Assembly: GCF_011806425.1 (NCBI RefSeq) | Contig: NZ_JAATOV010000004.1 | Location: forward strand, 62,001 to 126,000 | Source of the DNA: Thalassospira lucentensis | Lineage (GTDB): Bacteria > Pseudomonadota > Alphaproteobacteria > Rhodospirillales > Thalassospiraceae | Direction: 5' to 3' | DNA length: 64,000 nucleotides | Part shown: positions 52,725 through 62,349 of the stretch, piece after piece | Position numbering within the stretch: position 1 is the stretch's first letter | Layout of the letters: each line of letters starts with the position of its first letter | Notes under the pieces: generated by a model | Databases searched by the model: none | The model's input: the letters and a program-made list of their open reading frames with translations, nothing else | What the model was told of the DNA's origin: nothing | Program-made: the position numbers and the translations under genes

Positions 52725-53690
52725 ATGTCTGCAGAAACCACCCCAATCGCCCAAATTGTCCTGATCGTTGCCGGACCAACGGCCAGCGGTAAATCAGCCC
52801 TTGCACTTGATATGGCCGATGCCTTTGACGGGGTAGTGATTAATGCCGATAGCATGCAGGTTTATAAAGAACTGCGCGTACTAAGCGCGCGTCCCGATGA
52901 CGATGAAATTGCCCGCGCGCCCCATCGGTTGTACGGGGTTTTGTCGGGGGCAGAAGCCTGTTCGGCCGGGAAATGGCGGGAAATGGCCATGGCCGAGATT
53001 GCCGATTGCCATGTCAAGGGCAAACTTCCGATCATTACCGGGGGCACGGGCATGTATTTAAATGCCCTGACCGCCGGGATTGCGCCGATCCCCGACGTAC
53101 CGGCCCGGATTCGTGAAAGTGTGATGGCCGAGCTTGCCGAGATCGGCCACGCGGCATTTTTTGAAAAATTCAAACGCGATGACCCGGAAACCGCCGCCAA
53201 ACTTGATGGCAATAACACCCAAAGAATGATTCGCGCCGCCGAAGTTTTGGCCCATACCGGACGCGGATTGGCCAGTTGGCACACGGAACCGGTGATCACG
53301 CCGCCAGAAAACATGGTGTTTAAGAAACTTTGTTACATGCCGCCGCGCGACATTCTGTATGACCGCTGCAACCGGCGTTTTGATCTGATGATTGAAAAAG
53401 GGGCAATTGATGAGGTGCGTGATCTGATCGCCATGAACCTGCCGCAAACCGCACCTGTAATGAAGGCTGTCGGCGTCAGAGAGCTGTCTGCATATCTTTT
53501 GGGCACCACCGATCTTGAGACCGCACGCGAACTGTCACAGCGTGAAACACGGCGCTATGCCAAGCGACAATTAACGTGGTTTCGCCATCAAATGACCGAC
53601 AAGGAAATCATCGACGCGCAATATTCGGAAAGTTTGGCCGACAAATTGCGTCATGATATTAACCAATTTCTGTTGACCACGCCAAAGTGA
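52725..53690 (+). CDS. miaA: tRNA dimethylallyltransferase
   Basis: A 321-aa protein that prenylates A37 of tRNAs reading UNN codons. P-loop AGPTASGKSALALDMA (about residues 16-30), INADSMQVYKEL with the base-flipping Asp, PIITGGTGMYLNALTAG and the C-terminal LSQRETRRYAKRQLTWFRHQ are canonical. ATG 52725 gives the normal N-terminus; the upstream extension lacks an RBS. It lies 152 bp before ilvB. Confidence 0.95.
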   Translation: MSAETTPIAQIVLIVAGPTASGKSALALDMADAFDGVVINADSMQVYKELRVLSARPDDDEIARAPHRLYGVLSGAEACSAGKWREMAMAEIADCHVKGKLPIITGGTGMYLNALTAGIAPIPDVPARIRESVMAELAEIGHAAFFEKFKRDDPETAAKLDGNNTQRMIRAAEVLAHTGRGLASWHTEPVITPPENMVFKKLCYMPPRDILYDRCNRRFDLMIEKGAIDEVRDLIAMNLPQTAPVMKAVGVRELSAYLLGTTDLETARELSQRETRRYAKRQLTWFRHQMTDKEIIDAQYSESLADKLRHDINQFLLTTPK

Positions 53691-53711
53691 GGCGATAGGT
53701 TGGCGCTTGCA

Positions 53712-53751
53712 CCGCCGGAATGGCGGAAAACCGCCGTTTCGGCGGATTTTT
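53712..53751 (+). terminator. alternating-hairpin terminator/attenuator between miaA and ilvB
   Basis: Four short segments alternate: CCGCC 53712-53716, GGCGG 53722-53726, CCGCC 53731-53735 and GGCGG 53741-53745, then ATTTTT. Hairpins 1:2 plus 3:4 (with U-tract) are mutually exclusive with 2:3, the logic of an attenuator. It may simply terminate miaA, since it starts 22 nt after the miaA stop. Confidence 0.6.
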
Positions 53752-53778
53752 CAACTCCAATTCAAGGATAATTGGAAC

Positions 53779-53823
53779 ATGTTTCAACCACGCGGTTATC
53801 ACGCGACACGTTGTTGTCGCTAA
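53779..53823 (+). CDS. putative 14-residue leader peptide upstream of ilvB
   Basis: ATG TTT CAA ... TGT TGT CGC TAA encodes MFQPRGYHATRCCR. AAGGA at 53764-53768 gives a plausible SD. The stop lies 19 nt before the ilvB ATG. The peptide has adjacent Cys codons and two CGC/CGT pairs but no Leu, Val or Ile, so it is not a classical branched-chain attenuator leader. It could couple ilvB translation to Cys or Arg charging. No conservation data are available to me. Confidence 0.4.
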   Translation: MFQPRGYHATRCCR

Positions 53824-53842
53824 GTAAAGAGGCTCGAAAATC

Positions 53843-55606
53843 ATGGCAGAACGTATTTTGAACGGTTCGGAAGTAGTGTTGCAAGCCCTGGCAGATCAGG
53901 GTGTGGAAGTCGTGTTTGGCTATCCCGGCGGCGCTGTCCTACCGCTATATGACGAGATTTTTAAACAGAACCGTATTCGTCACGTTCTCGTGCGCCATGA
54001 ACAGGCTGCTGTCCACGCTGCTGAGGGTTACGCCCGTTCGACCGGTAAGGTCGGCGTTGTGCTTGTGACCAGCGGACCGGGGGCAACCAATGCCGTTACG
54101 GGCCTTACTGACGCGTTGATGGACTCGATTCCCGTTATCTGCCTGACCGGTCAGGTGCCGACCCATTTGATCGGCAATGATGCGTTTCAGGAAGCCGACA
54201 CCACCGGCATTACCCGCCCGTGCACCAAGCATAACTATCTGGTGAAAGATCCAGGCAAGCTTGCACGCACCATGCACGAAGCTTTCCACGTTGCGTCTTC
54301 TGGGCGTCCGGGGCCGGTCGTGATTGACCTTCCCAAGGATATTCTGGTTGGCAAGGCGCCCTATCTTGAACCGTCACAGGTTCAGCACCGGACCTATAAC
54401 CCGGTGGTCAAAGGCGACCGTGGTCAGATCGAAGAAGCGCTTGAAATGCTGGCATCGGCGAAAAAGCCGATCCTGTATTGCGGCGGTGGCGTGATCAATT
54501 CCGGCGAGCAGGCTTGTAAGCTTCTGAATGAATTCACCCGTACCACGGGCATTCCGATCACACTGACCTTGATGGGTCTTGGGGCTTATCCGTCGTCGGA
54601 TAAACAGCATCTTGGAATGCTGGGCATGCACGGAACGTACGAAGCCAACATGGCGATGCATGATTGCGATGTCATGTTTGCCGTTGGCGCGCGATTTGAT
54701 GACCGTGTAACCGGCAACCTTGATTTCTTTGCGCCGGGTTCGAAAAAAGTTCAGATCGATATTGATCCGAGCTCGATCAATAAAAACGTCGCTGTTGATA
54801 TCGGTATTGTTGGCGATATTGCCCATGTTCTTGAGGACATGATCAAAATCTGGAAAGCCAAGCAGTATAAAATCAACGCCGAAGCGCTTGATGGCTGGTG
54901 GAAAGAGATTGAAGGATGGCGTGAAAAACACTGCCTGTCCTACAAACAGCCAAAAGACATCATTAAGCCACAGCACGTTATTCGCCGTGTGCATGCACTG
55001 ACCCGTGATCGCAAAACCTATATCACCACCGATGTTGGCCAGCACCAGATGTGGGCGGCCCAGCATTTCGGGTTTGAACATCCGCATGAATGGATGACGT
55101 CTGGTGGTCTTGGCACCATGGGCTATGGCATGCCAGCCGCCCTTGGCGTTCAGGTCGCCCATCCCGAAGCGACGGTTGTTTGCTTTACCGGTGATGCGTC
55201 AATCATGATGAACATTCAGGAATGCGCGACGATGACGCAGTATCGTCTGCCGATCAAAACCGTGATCCTGAATAACCGCTATATGGGCATGGTCCGCCAG
55301 TGGCAGCAGCTTCTGCACGGGTCGCGTTATTCCGAAAGTTATAGCGAAACCCTGCCCGACTTCGTCAAATTGTCCGAGGCATTCGGGTTTACCGGCCTGA
55401 AATGCGATAACCCGGCTGATTTGGATGACGCCATTGCCAAGATGCTTGAAATCGATGGTCCGGTGATTTTGGACGTCGCAGTCGATGACAAGGAAAACTG
55501 CTATCCGATGATCCCATCGGGCAAGCCGCACAATGAAATGCTGCTTGCACAAGATAGCAACGGCGATGAAGCGATCGATTCCGACGAAGGAATGGTTCTG
55601 GTCTGA
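53843..55606 (+). CDS. ilvB: acetolactate synthase large subunit
   Basis: A 587-aa ThDP enzyme that condenses two pyruvates, or pyruvate and 2-oxobutyrate, in branched-chain amino acid synthesis. The N-terminal pyrimidine-binding domain has GYPGGAVLPLYD and catalytic Glu in RHEQAAVHAAEGYAR, the central FAD domain has GMHGTYEANMAM, and the C-terminal ThDP motif GDASIMMNIQECATMTQYRLPIKTVILNN is complete. First structural gene of ilvB-ilvN-ilvC. Confidence 0.97.
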   Translation: MAERILNGSEVVLQALADQGVEVVFGYPGGAVLPLYDEIFKQNRIRHVLVRHEQAAVHAAEGYARSTGKVGVVLVTSGPGATNAVTGLTDALMDSIPVICLTGQVPTHLIGNDAFQEADTTGITRPCTKHNYLVKDPGKLARTMHEAFHVASSGRPGPVVIDLPKDILVGKAPYLEPSQVQHRTYNPVVKGDRGQIEEALEMLASAKKPILYCGGGVINSGEQACKLLNEFTRTTGIPITLTLMGLGAYPSSDKQHLGMLGMHGTYEANMAMHDCDVMFAVGARFDDRVTGNLDFFAPGSKKVQIDIDPSSINKNVAVDIGIVGDIAHVLEDMIKIWKAKQYKINAEALDGWWKEIEGWREKHCLSYKQPKDIIKPQHVIRRVHALTRDRKTYITTDVGQHQMWAAQHFGFEHPHEWMTSGGLGTMGYGMPAALGVQVAHPEATVVCFTGDASIMMNIQECATMTQYRLPIKTVILNNRYMGMVRQWQQLLHGSRYSESYSETLPDFVKLSEAFGFTGLKCDNPADLDDAIAKMLEIDGPVILDVAVDDKENCYPMIPSGKPHNEMLLAQDSNGDEAIDSDEGMVLV

Positions 55607-55710
55607 TCCGCACCCGACAAAAGTGCGAGACGATATCATCAAACCAAATTGAAAAAGCCGGTCTGGGCGGCATGAAAATGCCCCCAACCGCGCCCTAGCG
55701 GAGCGAAACC

Positions 55711-56220
55711 GTGAAAGAAACCGAAATTTCGAAGCACACCATTTCTGTTCTGGTGGATAACGAAGCTGGCGTTCTGGCCCGTGTTATTGGGCTGTTTTCT
55801 GGCCGTGGCTATAACATTGAAAGCCTGACCGTGGCAGAGGTCGATGCGCATACCCATGAGTCGCGCATTACCGTTGTCACATCGGGCACCCCGATGGTCA
55901 TCGAACAAATCAAGGCACAGCTTGCGCGGCTTGTCCCGGTTCATAAGGTCAATGATTTGACCCTGTCAGGACCGTGTGTTGAGCGTGAACTGGCCCTGAT
56001 CAAGGTGATTGCATCCGGCGAGAAACGTGTCGAATCCCTGCGTATTGCCGATATCTTTAAGGCACGCGCGGTCGACGCGACAAATAATTCCTTCGTTTAT
56101 GAAATCATCGGCAGCCCCGAAAAGATTGACGCTTTCATCAAATTGATGGAGCCGCTGGGGCTTTCGGAAATTTCGCGTACCGGTGTCGCGGCCATTTCGC
56201 GCGGCACATTGACGATGTGA
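55711..56220 (+). CDS. ilvN: acetolactate synthase small regulatory subunit
   Basis: A 169-aa protein with an N-terminal ACT domain (HTISVLVDNEAGVLARVIGLFSGRGYNIESLTV) and the C-terminal ALS_ss_C domain (VIASGEKRVESLRIADIFKARAVDAT). It confers feedback control by valine-type amino acids on IlvB. GTG 55711 with GCGGAGCG upstream. It is followed by two hairpins before ilvC. Confidence 0.96.
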   Translation: MKETEISKHTISVLVDNEAGVLARVIGLFSGRGYNIESLTVAEVDAHTHESRITVVTSGTPMVIEQIKAQLARLVPVHKVNDLTLSGPCVERELALIKVIASGEKRVESLRIADIFKARAVDATNNSFVYEIIGSPEKIDAFIKLMEPLGLSEISRTGVAAISRGTLTM

Positions 56221-56225
56221 GTTTG

Positions 56226-56276
56226 CCAAGCCCGTTGATCCGCATCGGGCTTGGTATTAGGGGATTTTGCCCCTAA
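56226..56276 (+). other. two hairpins between ilvN and ilvC
   Basis: Hairpin A is a perfect 9-bp stem CCAAGCCCG/CGGGCTTGG (56226-56234, 56246-56254). Hairpin B is TTAGGGG/CCCCTAA (56257-56263, 56270-56276) with loop ATTTTG. Neither is followed by a T-run, so they look like processing or stability elements that let ilvC be expressed differently from ilvBN. Confidence 0.6.
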
Positions 56277-56311
56277 ACCTATTTGATCCATCCCGCCACG
56301 CAGCTAAATAA

Positions 56312-57361
<1,050 letters not shown>

Positions 57362-57385
57362 GCAATCGCTTAGCCTTTCTAATGC

Positions 57386-57418
57386 AAACGGCCGCCCTTT
57401 TGGGGCGGCCGTTTTGCT
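57386..57418 (+). terminator. intrinsic terminator of ilvBNC
   Basis: A 12-bp perfect stem AAACGGCCGCCC/GGGCGGCCGTTT with a 5-nt loop and TTTTG, 24 nt after ilvC. Confidence 0.93.
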
Positions 57419-57470
57419 TTGGGCTTGGTGCAAAATCCAAAGCCTGAGACTTGCTGACGTGTTGTCCCGA

Positions 57471-58658
57471 CTATTGATGCATCCGTTTGATCGGAAGCCT
57501 GAATTCCGTTGCAGCCCAAATCACCACACACAGGATCGACACCCCCGATCCAAGGGCGACAATCGCAGGCCAGCCGCCCATACCATATGATACCGCCGCA
57601 CTGGCAGAGCCACATGCCCCACCAAGGAAGTAACTGGCCATGTAGCCGGTGGTCAGGCGGCTGCGGGCCTCGGGGTTGAGGCGGTAAATCTCGCTTTGGT
57701 TGGAAATATGCGCACCTTGGATGCCAAGGTCGAGCAACACCACACCAAGACCAAACGCCACAAGCGACCATTGCCCCCAATACAGCAACGCCCAGCTTGA
57801 TACCGTCACCATCAAAAAGCCGCCGGTACTGAGCCTTGCCCAACCGCGATCTGCCAAGCGTCCGGCGATGCGCGCGGCCAAAATGCCAATCGCGCCGATC
57901 AGGCCAAACATGCCGATCATGGCTTCGGACATGTCATATTGGCGTGAGAGCATAAAGGCCATTGCCGTCCAGAAGATGCCAAACACGCCATATTGCAGTC
58001 CCCCGATCAAGCTGCGGCGGCGCAAGACGGCTTCATCCCGAAACAGATGCAGGATCGAGACATAAAGTGTGCGGTAACTGGTGTTGGATGTCGGGGCCAG
58101 ATGGGGCAAGATTTTAAAGCAGGCCACCGAATAGCCCGCCATCAATACGGCCGCGACGATAAACACCGCCCGCCACCCGGCAAGTTCGGCCACGACACCG
58201 GAAAAGGTGCGCGCCAACAAAATGCCCAGCAACAGGCCACTCATGACCGTTCCTACAGCCGATCCGCGTTTGTCATCGGTGGCAAGATGGGCGGCCAAGG
58301 GTACAAGAATTTGCGCGGTCACACAGCTGATGCCGACCATGATGCTAAAGATCACCAGCATCAAAAACGAATGCGATAACCCCATCGCCAAAAGGCCCAC
58401 GGCGGTTAAGGTCGACGTCACGGTCAGTAATTTGCGCCGTTCATGATGATCGCCCAAGGGCACGACCACAATCAATCCGGCGAGATAGCCCAATTGCGCG
58501 ACCGTAACCAACAGGCCCGCCTTGGTATCGCTTAGGCCATATTCACGTGCAAGCAGTTCCAGCAGCGGCTGAACATAATAAAGGCTGGCAACGGAAATGC
58601 CGCTTCCGACCGCCATAAAGGCCAGAAGCCCGCGGGTCAGAACTGGTTTGGAATGCAT
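57471..58658 (-). CDS. MFS transporter
   Basis: A 395-aa membrane protein with twelve predicted helices. The loop 2-3 motif PLGDHHERRKLL (MFS motif A variant of GxLaDrxGrr) and its degenerate repeat RIAGRLADRGWARL in the second half confirm MFS. It resembles the YnfM/arabinose-efflux-like drug exporters. ATG 58658 begins directly before the first helix; upstream codons are rejected. It is divergent from psuG with a 271-bp gap. The substrate is unknown. Confidence 0.9.
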   Translation of the reverse strand: MHSKPVLTRGLLAFMAVGSGISVASLYYVQPLLELLAREYGLSDTKAGLLVTVAQLGYLAGLIVVVPLGDHHERRKLLTVTSTLTAVGLLAMGLSHSFLMLVIFSIMVGISCVTAQILVPLAAHLATDDKRGSAVGTVMSGLLLGILLARTFSGVVAELAGWRAVFIVAAVLMAGYSVACFKILPHLAPTSNTSYRTLYVSILHLFRDEAVLRRRSLIGGLQYGVFGIFWTAMAFMLSRQYDMSEAMIGMFGLIGAIGILAARIAGRLADRGWARLSTGGFLMVTVSSWALLYWGQWSLVAFGLGVVLLDLGIQGAHISNQSEIYRLNPEARSRLTTGYMASYFLGGACGSASAAVSYGMGGWPAIVALGSGVSILCVVIWAATEFRLPIKRMHQ

Positions 58659-58929
58659 AAAAGAAACCCCAAAAAGGTAAGTATTTGCCGCATGATACGC
58701 AGGAGGTGGCCGGGTTACAACGCATGCGCTGGCACAGGTGCCTTTCACATTTGGCATGGATATGTCCAAACGGGCTTTGGCTTGTCCCAGCACACATCCG
58801 CCAAAGCACAGGAGCAGCGCCCGCATGGGCGCAAAACAATGCTGTTATGCCGTGCTTAGGACTGGATTTCGTAGGCCAATCCGCGTAATCCTGACCTTTA
58901 AAACTTTAACTCAAGCATGAGCATATTAC

Positions 58930-59838
58930 ATGTCGGACTATATCGATATCGCCCCCGAAGTCGCCGAAGCCTTTGCCGCTGGCAAGCCGGTTGTCGCCCT
59001 TGAATCCACGATCATTTCCCATGGCATGCCCTATCCGCAGAACCTTGAAACAGCGCGCGCTGTTGAGCAGGATGTGCGTGATAATGGCGCCATTCCCGCA
59101 ACCATCGCCGTTATTGGCGGCGTTTGCAAAATCGGCCTTACGGCCGATGAGTTGGAATATTTTGCCAAGGGCAAAGACATCCTGAAACTGTCGCGCCGTG
59201 ACATTCCTTATTGCCTGGCGAAAAAACGCGACGGTGCCACCACCGTATCGGCAACCATGATCCTGGCCGAAAAAGCCGGTATCCGCGTGTTTGCCACTGG
59301 CGGTATTGGCGGTGTTCACCGTGATCTTGCCGGCAATTACGATGTATCGGCCGATCTGACCGAACTTGGCAAAACCAGTGTTGCGGTTGTCTGTGCCGGG
59401 GCAAAGGCGATCTTGGATATTCCCAAAACGCTTGAGCATCTTGAAACGCTTGGCGTGCCTGTCATTGCCTATGGCACCGATGAATTCCCGGCATTCTATT
59501 CGGTTGAAAGTGGTCAGAAAGCGACCCTTCGCCTTGATACGCCCGAAGAATTGGCCGCGTTCCTGACGGCCAAATGGGACTTTGGCCTTGAAGGCGGTGC
59601 CGTCATTGGCAACCCGCCAGAAGCCGACAAAGCATTGGCCCGCGAAGCGATTGAAGGTGCGATTGAAGATGCCCTTGTGGAAGCCAGCCAAAAAGGCATT
59701 CAGGGACGTGATGTGACGCCGTTCTTGCTTAAACGCGTGACCGAGTTGACCGATGGCAAAAGCCTTGAAGCCAATATTGCGCTGGTGCGCAACAATGCGC
59801 GTCTTGGTGCCAAAATCGCAGTTGCGATGGCCGACTAA
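58930..59838 (+). CDS. psuG: pseudouridine-5'-phosphate glycosidase
   Basis: A 302-aa protein that cleaves the C-C glycosidic bond of pseudouridine 5'-phosphate to uracil and ribose-5-P (or the reverse). The signature [19 protein letters not shown] (about residues 22-40) is followed by GVCKIGL, the Lys-containing [24 protein letters not shown] and [12 protein letters not shown]. In enterobacteria psuG neighbours the kinase psuK; no kinase gene is seen here. Confidence 0.94.
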   Translation: MSDYIDIAPEVAEAFAAGKPVVALESTIISHGMPYPQNLETARAVEQDVRDNGAIPATIAVIGGVCKIGLTADELEYFAKGKDILKLSRRDIPYCLAKKRDGATTVSATMILAEKAGIRVFATGGIGGVHRDLAGNYDVSADLTELGKTSVAVVCAGAKAILDIPKTLEHLETLGVPVIAYGTDEFPAFYSVESGQKATLRLDTPEELAAFLTAKWDFGLEGGAVIGNPPEADKALAREAIEGAIEDALVEASQKGIQGRDVTPFLLKRVTELTDGKSLEANIALVRNNARLGAKIAVAMAD

Positions 59839-59860
59839 TACATCGTCGTTTAGGACCCAA

Positions 59861-59904
59861 AAACAGGCTGACAGAGGATCCTCTGCCAGCCTGTTTTCGT
59901 TTTA
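59861..59904. terminator. bidirectional terminator (psuG / split-barrel protein)
   Basis: AAACAGGCTG...CAGCCTGTTT with inner CAGAGGATCCTCTG forms a near-perfect 18-bp stem broken by one A/C mismatch, with TTTTCGTTTT on the plus side. It lies between convergent genes. Confidence 0.9.
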
Positions 59905-59924
59905 CATCGCTGGGCCTGTCGGCG

Positions 59925-60587
59925 TTAGGCCGGTTTTTGCCCCTGCCCGGCAAAAGCGGGATTGATCTTGGTGTCGTCAATGGGCGTGCCCCAGACATTC
60001 TGGCACGGCAGCACCCCGGCCCAGACGGGCAGTTGGTAATCTTCGTCATCATCAACCGGATCGCCAGTTCTGACCTTGGCGGAAACTTCGCGCAGGTCAA
60101 AGCCCATGAACATGGTTGCTTTAAGTTCCTGCGTATTGGGTTGGCGAATGGTGTCCCAACGACCGGGTTGAAGCTTTTCAAGAAACAGGCGCGAATGTTC
60201 CATCTTGTCCGCGTCATCGGTGACAACCGTTCCCTTGCCGTAAATCACCACTGATCGATAATTGGCCGAATGGTGAAAGGCAGAGCGCGCCATCACCAGC
60301 CCATCAAGATGGGTAATACACAGGCAGGCATCTGCCCCGTCGGCAATTGCTGCCAAAATCCGGTTCTTGGTCGCCCCATGGATATAGATCCGTTCACCCA
60401 CCCGCCAATGGGCCGTTGGGATCATGGTTGGGCGTCCATTGACCACCGTGCCAACGTGGCAAATCAATGCATCATCAATAATGCCGTGCACGGTGGCGCG
60501 GTCATAGGTCGCGCGTTTGGTGCCGCGCACGATTTTGGTGGCGGGATGAACGTCATATTGCGGCGAAAGGTTGGTGGCGTCAGACAT
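59925..60587 (-). CDS. pyridoxamine 5'-phosphate oxidase-like FMN-binding split-barrel protein
   Basis: A 220-aa protein of the Pyridox_ox_2 type (NimA-like fold). ALICHVGTVVNGRPTMIPTAHW is the first strand pair. RIYIHGATKNRIL, LVMARSAFHHSANYRSVVIYG and WDTIRQP complete the domain. The fold binds FMN or F420/heme; activity is not known. It is divergent from a MocR-type regulator, a frequent pairing in vitamin B6 or nitro-compound metabolism, and its expression is probably controlled by it. Confidence 0.88.
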   Translation of the reverse strand: MSDATNLSPQYDVHPATKIVRGTKRATYDRATVHGIIDDALICHVGTVVNGRPTMIPTAHWRVGERIYIHGATKNRILAAIADGADACLCITHLDGLVMARSAFHHSANYRSVVIYGKGTVVTDDADKMEHSRLFLEKLQPGRWDTIRQPNTQELKATMFMGFDLREVSAKVRTGDPVDDDEDYQLPVWAGVLPCQNVWGTPIDDTKINPAFAGQGQKPA

Positions 60588-60651
60588 GGCGTGTTCTCTT
60601 TGTTTCGTCGTGTTGTTATCGCGAATAATTCATCCCGATCATCGCGACTAT

Positions 60652-60671
60652 TGGACTTTTCAAAAGGTCCA
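60652..60671. promoter_or_regulatory. TGGAC-N10-GTCCA dyad, candidate MocR operator
   Basis: TGGACTTTTCAAAAGGTCCA sits in the 131-bp divergent gap, followed by TATAGTAAAATAG. TGGAC/GTCCA half-sites around an A/T core are typical for MocR-family binding sites. It could repress both divergent genes. Confidence 0.6.
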
Positions 60672-60718
60672 TTATAGTAAAATAGATAGAACCAATTTAA
60701 CCCGACAGGCCGACCACC

Positions 60719-62239
60719 ATGCGCAGTGACTATAGCTGGATTTATCCAAGCCAAACCGATCCGGCAGATAACCGCACCGCGCCGGTTGCCTATCGGCGGC
60801 TGTATCATGGCATCCGCGCGGCGATCTTGGACGGGCGGCTTCATCCGGGCGAACGGCTTCCGGCCAGTCGGGATTTGGCCAAATCGCTTGGCATTTCGCG
60901 CAATACGGTGGTGAACAGTTTTGATCTTTTGACATCCGAGGGATATTTGGAAACCCGGGTTGGTGCCGGAAGCTTTGTCGCCAGCACCCTCCCCGACCGG
61001 GATATGGCCGCCATCCAAAAAGCCAACGAAAAAGACAGCCATACCAAGGGCAGCGAACGCCCGCTTCGCCTCAGCCAGAGTGTAAAGCGGATGCTGGAAT
61101 ATCAGCGGCGCTTTCCGCGGTTTCGCATCGCCCGGCCCTTTAACCCGGCGACACCGGATTTGAACGCTTTTCCGTTTGACCTTTGGGCGCGGTTGCTGCG
61201 GCGCGGGTGGCGCGCACCTGATCTTGATTTAACGATACCCGATGATCCGCTTGGCTTTGCGCCGTTGCGCCATGAAATTGCACAATGGTTACGCCAATCG
61301 CGCGGGGTGAATTGTGATGGCGATCAGGTAATGATTGTATCGGGCGCGCAACAGGCGCTTGACCTGATTGCCCGTGCGCTTGTTGATCCGGGCGACATCA
61401 TCGCCACCGAAGACCCGGGTTACGAGGGCATTCGTGGCGTGCTGGCGGCAAGTGGGGCAAAAGTTCAGGCCGTACCGGTGGATGGCGATGGGCTTTGCGT
61501 GGATCGACTTGCGGACACATCAACACCAGCGCGCATTGTCGTCACCACGCCATCACGGAATTACCCACTGGGGACGACACTGTCGCTTGCGCGGCGGTTG
61601 GCGATGCTGCATTGGGCGGATGCCAATGATGCGTGGATTGTCGAAGATGATTACGACAGCGATTACCGTTATGACGGACCGCCGCTGTCATCCCTGCAGG
61701 GATTAGACCGGCAAAACCGCGTGATTTATGTCGGCACGTTTTCGCGGGTGATGTTTCCCGGTATTCGGCTTGGATATCTGGTACTGCCAAAGGTTTTAAT
61801 CCCGGCGTTTCGGGGCATGCGGGGATTTGCCGATGGTGTGCCCGCCCCAACCGCACAGGCCGCCTTGGCCGCATTTTTTGCCGAGGGGCATTTTGGCAGC
61901 CACGTGCGCAAGATGCGACTGCTTTATGCGGACCGGCGGCATCATTTGCAAAACCTGATTGCCCAGCATGCTTCATCGCAACTTTCGATCATGCCATCGG
62001 ATGGCGGATTGCATTTTTGTGCCCGCCTGATCGCGGGGCATGATGACATCATGATGCAAGAACAGATGGTAAAAGCCGGCCTCGATTGCCGGGCACTGTC
62101 ATCCTATTTCCATGATAAATCGCCAGAAAACCGACCCAAGCTGCCGCAAGGATTGGTTCTTGGATTTGCCGGATGGCATAAAAAGAGCCTCACCGAAAGT
62201 TTTGGTGAACTGGTCACGATTTTAGACCGTAACTCATGA
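60719..62239 (+). CDS. MocR-type GntR regulator with aminotransferase-like domain, PLP Lys replaced
   Basis: A 506-aa protein. The GntR wHTH (about residues 20-85, RRLYHGIRAAILDGRLHPGERLPASRDLAKSLGISRNTVVNSFDLL) is fused to a fold-type I aminotransferase domain (VSGAQQALDLIARALVDPGD, EDPGYEGIRGV, EDDYDSDYRYDG). At the position of the Schiff-base Lys (GTFSK in GabR and PdxR) the sequence reads GTFSR, Arg343. So the usual internal aldimine with PLP cannot form, although phosphate-binding residues persist. It may sense PLP or PMP non-covalently, or another ligand. Confidence 0.9.
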   Translation: MRSDYSWIYPSQTDPADNRTAPVAYRRLYHGIRAAILDGRLHPGERLPASRDLAKSLGISRNTVVNSFDLLTSEGYLETRVGAGSFVASTLPDRDMAAIQKANEKDSHTKGSERPLRLSQSVKRMLEYQRRFPRFRIARPFNPATPDLNAFPFDLWARLLRRGWRAPDLDLTIPDDPLGFAPLRHEIAQWLRQSRGVNCDGDQVMIVSGAQQALDLIARALVDPGDIIATEDPGYEGIRGVLAASGAKVQAVPVDGDGLCVDRLADTSTPARIVVTTPSRNYPLGTTLSLARRLAMLHWADANDAWIVEDDYDSDYRYDGPPLSSLQGLDRQNRVIYVGTFSRVMFPGIRLGYLVLPKVLIPAFRGMRGFADGVPAPTAQAALAAFFAEGHFGSHVRKMRLLYADRRHHLQNLIAQHASSQLSIMPSDGGLHFCARLIAGHDDIMMQEQMVKAGLDCRALSSYFHDKSPENRPKLPQGLVLGFAGWHKKSLTESFGELVTILDRNS

Positions 62240-62253
62240 TGTACCCCAAGCCA

Positions 62254-62308
62254 GAGAGAGCGGCTTAGCTACACTTCCCTACAGCTGTCGAAGTTGAGTT
62301 GCTCTCTC
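62254..62308 (+). other. long imperfect RNA hairpin in the phrB leader
   Basis: GAGAGAGC (62254-62261) pairs with GCTCTCTC (62301-62308), and the stem can extend inward to 62270/62292 using G-U pairs, which favours structure in the plus-strand RNA only. No clear U-tract follows. It may terminate the MocR transcript or regulate phrB. Confidence 0.4.
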
Positions 62309-62349
62309 CTTCTTTGGATATCCTGCCGACACCATCCTCAAGGATAGAA

